Below, piece by piece: positions 6,891-8,473 of a stretch of 8,473 nt of DNA. This DNA comes from Nitrospirae bacterium GWC2_57_9 (GTDB lineage: Bacteria > Nitrospirota > UBA9217). The notes below the pieces were generated by a model, which saw nothing but the letters and a program-made list of their open reading frames with translations, did not search any database and had not been told where the DNA came from. Location of the stretch: contig MHEA01000169.1 in assembly GCA_001805085.1 (NCBI GenBank), positions 16,521-24,993 on the forward strand, given 5' to 3'. Every line of letters begins with the position of its first letter. Within the stretch, counting starts at the first letter, position 1. Position numbers and translations under genes: made by a program.

Positions 6891-6998
6891 TTAGCCACGA
6901 ATGAACGCGAATGTTCGCGAATTAAAAAACAGAAAAAAAACATCTTCCGCTTTTTGCCCATGAACCATTCGCGGTAATTCGCGTCAATTCGCGGCAAA
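6891..6998. repeat. Palindromic intergenic element built of 10-base CGCGAAT units
   Basis: The left arm holds three units in exact 10-base register at 6896, 6906 and 6916 (CACGAATGAA, CGCGAATGTT, CGCGAATTAA). The right arm holds three inverted ATTCGCG units at 6967, 6977 and 6987, again 10 bases apart. The arms pair over about 34 bases (about 6891-6924 with 6965-6998), interrupted by a few mismatches, around an A-rich loop of about 40 bases. It fills most of the 140-base gap between the two glutamate synthase genes and encodes nothing. It resembles dispersed palindromic repeats of bacterial genomes; whether other copies exist cannot be seen here. Confidence 0.7.
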
Positions 6999-7010
6999 AA
7001 GGCTTTTGCC
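6993..7010 (-). other. Hairpin directly behind the FMN-subunit stop codon
   Basis: GGCAAAA and TTTTGCC form a perfect 7-base stem with a 4-base loop, starting at the base after the TGA of the upstream gene and touching the right arm of the palindromic element. No T run follows the stem directly, so it is not a standard terminator. An 8-base T run on the minus strand (6940-6933) lies further on. It could protect the upstream message end or weaken read-through into the downstream gene. Confidence 0.4.
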
Positions 7011-8473
7011 TCAGCAGACGTAGCTGATCTGCAGTCGCTCCGCGATCTCCTTGTCCGCAACTCCAAGTGCGTCGGACATGCCGATGGGCAGTTCGGTGCT
7101 CCTGCCCAGGGGCGCGAAGATCTTCTTGAGCTCCACGTCGGCCGCCTTGAACACGTCCACCACGCGTTCCGCGACCTTGTCGGGATCGAGCCTGCGGTAG
7201 AGTTTCGGGTCCTGCGTCGTGATGCCGCGCGGGCATTTGCCCAGGTTGCAGACGTTGCAGCGGTTGTACTCGTCCCCGAAGCAGCCGGCAGACGCCTGCA
7301 TGATGTACTTGCCGATGTCCACAGCGGAAGCGCCGAGCATGATCAGCGCAGCAGCGTTGGCTGCCAGGTTGCCGCCCTTGCCCACGCCGCCTGCCGCGAT
7401 CAGCGGAAGCTCGTTCTGTTTGCCCTGCTTCACAAGATCGAGATAGCAGTCCCGGATATTGGAGGCGATAGGATGGCCCATCTTATCCATCGAGACATTG
7501 TAGGCTGCACCCGTGCCGCCGTCCTCGCCGTCGATGCAGAGTGCCGCTGCAAAGGGGTTGCGGGCCAGGTTATTGAGCACTGCCCGGGCCGTCTTGGTGC
7601 CGGAAATCTTCGGATAGACCGGCACGCGGAAACCCCAGGCCATTGACATGGACTGGATCATCTTCGCAACGGCCTCTTCAATGGAATACTTGGTCTGGTG
7701 CGTCGGGGGCGAGGCGAGGTCCACGAACTGCGGAACGCCGCGGATCTTGGCGATCAGGCCGAGCACTTTGTAGGCCTGGAGCAGGCCGCCGTCGCCGGGC
7801 TTCGCGCCCTGGCCGTACTTGATCTCGATCGCGGCCGGGTCCTCGATCATGTCCGGAAGCGAACGGATGATCTCGTCCCAGCCGAAATAGCCCGATGCGA
7901 TCTGGAGAATGAAATATTTGATGTAGCGCGACTTGAGGATGGAAGGCGGCATGCCGCCTTCGCCGGAGCACATGACCACCGGGATGCCTTCCACCTCGTT
8001 CAGGTAAGCGATTCCCATGGCAAGGCCTTCCCACATATGCGGAGAGAGAGCGCCGATGGACATACTTCCTATCCGGATCGGGAAAATCTCGCGCACGGGC
8101 GGCACAAAGGAGCCTTCGATCATGGAAAGCCTGTCGCCGACGACCTTGATCGGGAGCTGCTCCGCAGGAAGGTTCCTGCCCAGGAGCGTGCGCACGCGAA
8201 ACTCGTGCCTTCCCGCGTCCAGGGCCGGGTCGGTCAGCATCGAGATGCGGGTAAACTTGAGCTTGTCCAGGGTAGAGACTGCCGGATCGTTCCGGCGGCC
8301 GCCTCGCATATAGGGTATGCCGCCCTTGTTCTTGAGGTGGTTGAACTTGTTCTGGAAATTATATTCCGGGAAAATGGCGTCCGTGGGGCAGACGAGCGTG
8401 CAGGTGCCGCAGCCGATGCAATAGCGCTCGATGTCCGTGCTCTGGCGGACCACCTGCGAAAGTCTCCGGGTGA
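7011..8473 (-). CDS. gltB: FMN-binding glutamate synthase subunit (GltB central-domain type) with N-terminal ferredoxin motif; 5' end may lie outside the window
   Basis: The visible frame encodes at least 480 residues (numbered from a GTG at 8453) of the GltB synthase barrel, where 2-oxoglutarate is aminated at FMN. Family motifs in order are MSIGALS (131-137), SGEGG (163-167), QGAKPGDGG (215-223), SPPTHQTKYSIEE (248-260), EDGGTGA (310-316) and AAGGVGKGG (353-361). A Cys cluster CNVCNLGKCPRGITTQ (399-414) corresponds to the 3Fe-4S region of GltB. The N-terminus adds CIGCGTCTLVCP (Cys12/15/18/22), one 4Fe-4S site. Glutaminase and GXGXG domains are absent from this chain, as in archaeal and sulfate-reducer-type split enzymes; GXGXG is in the next gene. 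The frame stays open past the GTG to the edge. A GGAG sits 10 bases before that GTG, so it may be the real start, but an upstream start outside the window is equally possible. Confidence 0.9.
   Translation of the reverse strand, partial: TRRLSQVVRQSTDIERYCIGCGTCTLVCPTDAIFPEYNFQNKFNHLKNKGGIPYMRGGRRNDPAVSTLDKLKFTRISMLTDPALDAGRHEFRVRTLLGRNLPAEQLPIKVVGDRLSMIEGSFVPPVREIFPIRIGSMSIGALSPHMWEGLAMGIAYLNEVEGIPVVMCSGEGGMPPSILKSRYIKYFILQIASGYFGWDEIIRSLPDMIEDPAAIEIKYGQGAKPGDGGLLQAYKVLGLIAKIRGVPQFVDLASPPTHQTKYSIEEAVAKMIQSMSMAWGFRVPVYPKISGTKTARAVLNNLARNPFAAALCIDGEDGGTGAAYNVSMDKMGHPIASNIRDCYLDLVKQGKQNELPLIAAGGVGKGGNLAANAAALIMLGASAVDIGKYIMQASAGCFGDEYNRCNVCNLGKCPRGITTQDPKLYRRLDPDKVAERVVDVFKAADVELKKIFAPLGRSTELPIGMSDALGVADKEIAERLQISYVC

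Noticed and set aside
6891..6998. CRISPR-like array, because of regular short repeats
   Set aside because: The units are only 10 bases with no unique spacers and occur in inverted halves; this is a palindromic element, not a CRISPR.
6878..7066. Minus-strand frame covering the gap between the two synthase genes
   Set aside because: It starts inside the FMN-subunit gene in another frame and consists mostly of translated palindrome and T-run sequence.

Overview
The window is an ordinary bacterial chromosomal stretch in which all well-supported genes lie on the minus strand, so transcription runs right to left. Domain content suggests an anaerobe or facultative bacterium of the Desulfobacterota, Nitrospirota or a related group. 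The reasons are a glutamate synthase split into separate iron-sulfur-rich subunits, and a large secreted protease with a C-terminal CFI-box sorting tail. This placement is an inference from gene families; nothing in the window fixes the taxon. No rRNA, tRNA, CRISPR array, transposase or phage gene is visible.

Right part (4459-8473): two genes of a split glutamate synthase operon. The upstream gene (7011 to beyond the right edge) encodes the FMN-binding synthase subunit with an N-terminal ferredoxin motif. The downstream gene (4546-6870) encodes a fusion of the GXGXG beta-helix domain (C-terminal domain of classical GltB), a GltD-like FAD/NAD(P)H reductase and a C-terminal two-cluster ferredoxin. 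Together they could carry electrons from NAD(P)H or ferredoxin through FAD and Fe-S clusters to FMN, for reductive amination of 2-oxoglutarate to glutamate. The class II glutaminase domain of classical GltB is not in the window and may be encoded upstream, to the right. The two genes are separated by a 140-base gap holding a palindromic element built of 10-base units (6891-6998) and a hairpin directly behind the FMN-subunit stop codon. The operon ends at a strong rho-independent terminator (4459-4499).

Middle gap (4174-4545, 372 bases): it contains the terminator, a doubtful plus-strand small-protein remnant (4305-4533) whose signal-peptide-like start and hydrophilic rest are in different frames, and a sigma70-like promoter with an overlapping palindrome (4205-4253) driving the protease gene leftwards.

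Left part (193-4173): one gene for a 1326-residue subtilisin-family (S8) lipoprotein. It has a propeptide, a catalytic domain with a complete triad, a choice-of-anchor-X-like domain, seven FG-GAP/VCBS calcium-loop repeats (probably a seven-bladed propeller), three cysteine-bearing Gly-rich repeats and a CFI-box C-terminal tail. It is probably exported and surface attached.

Left edge (1-121): the first 19 codons of another minus-strand gene, with a near-consensus promoter of its own. Its product cannot be identified from what is visible.
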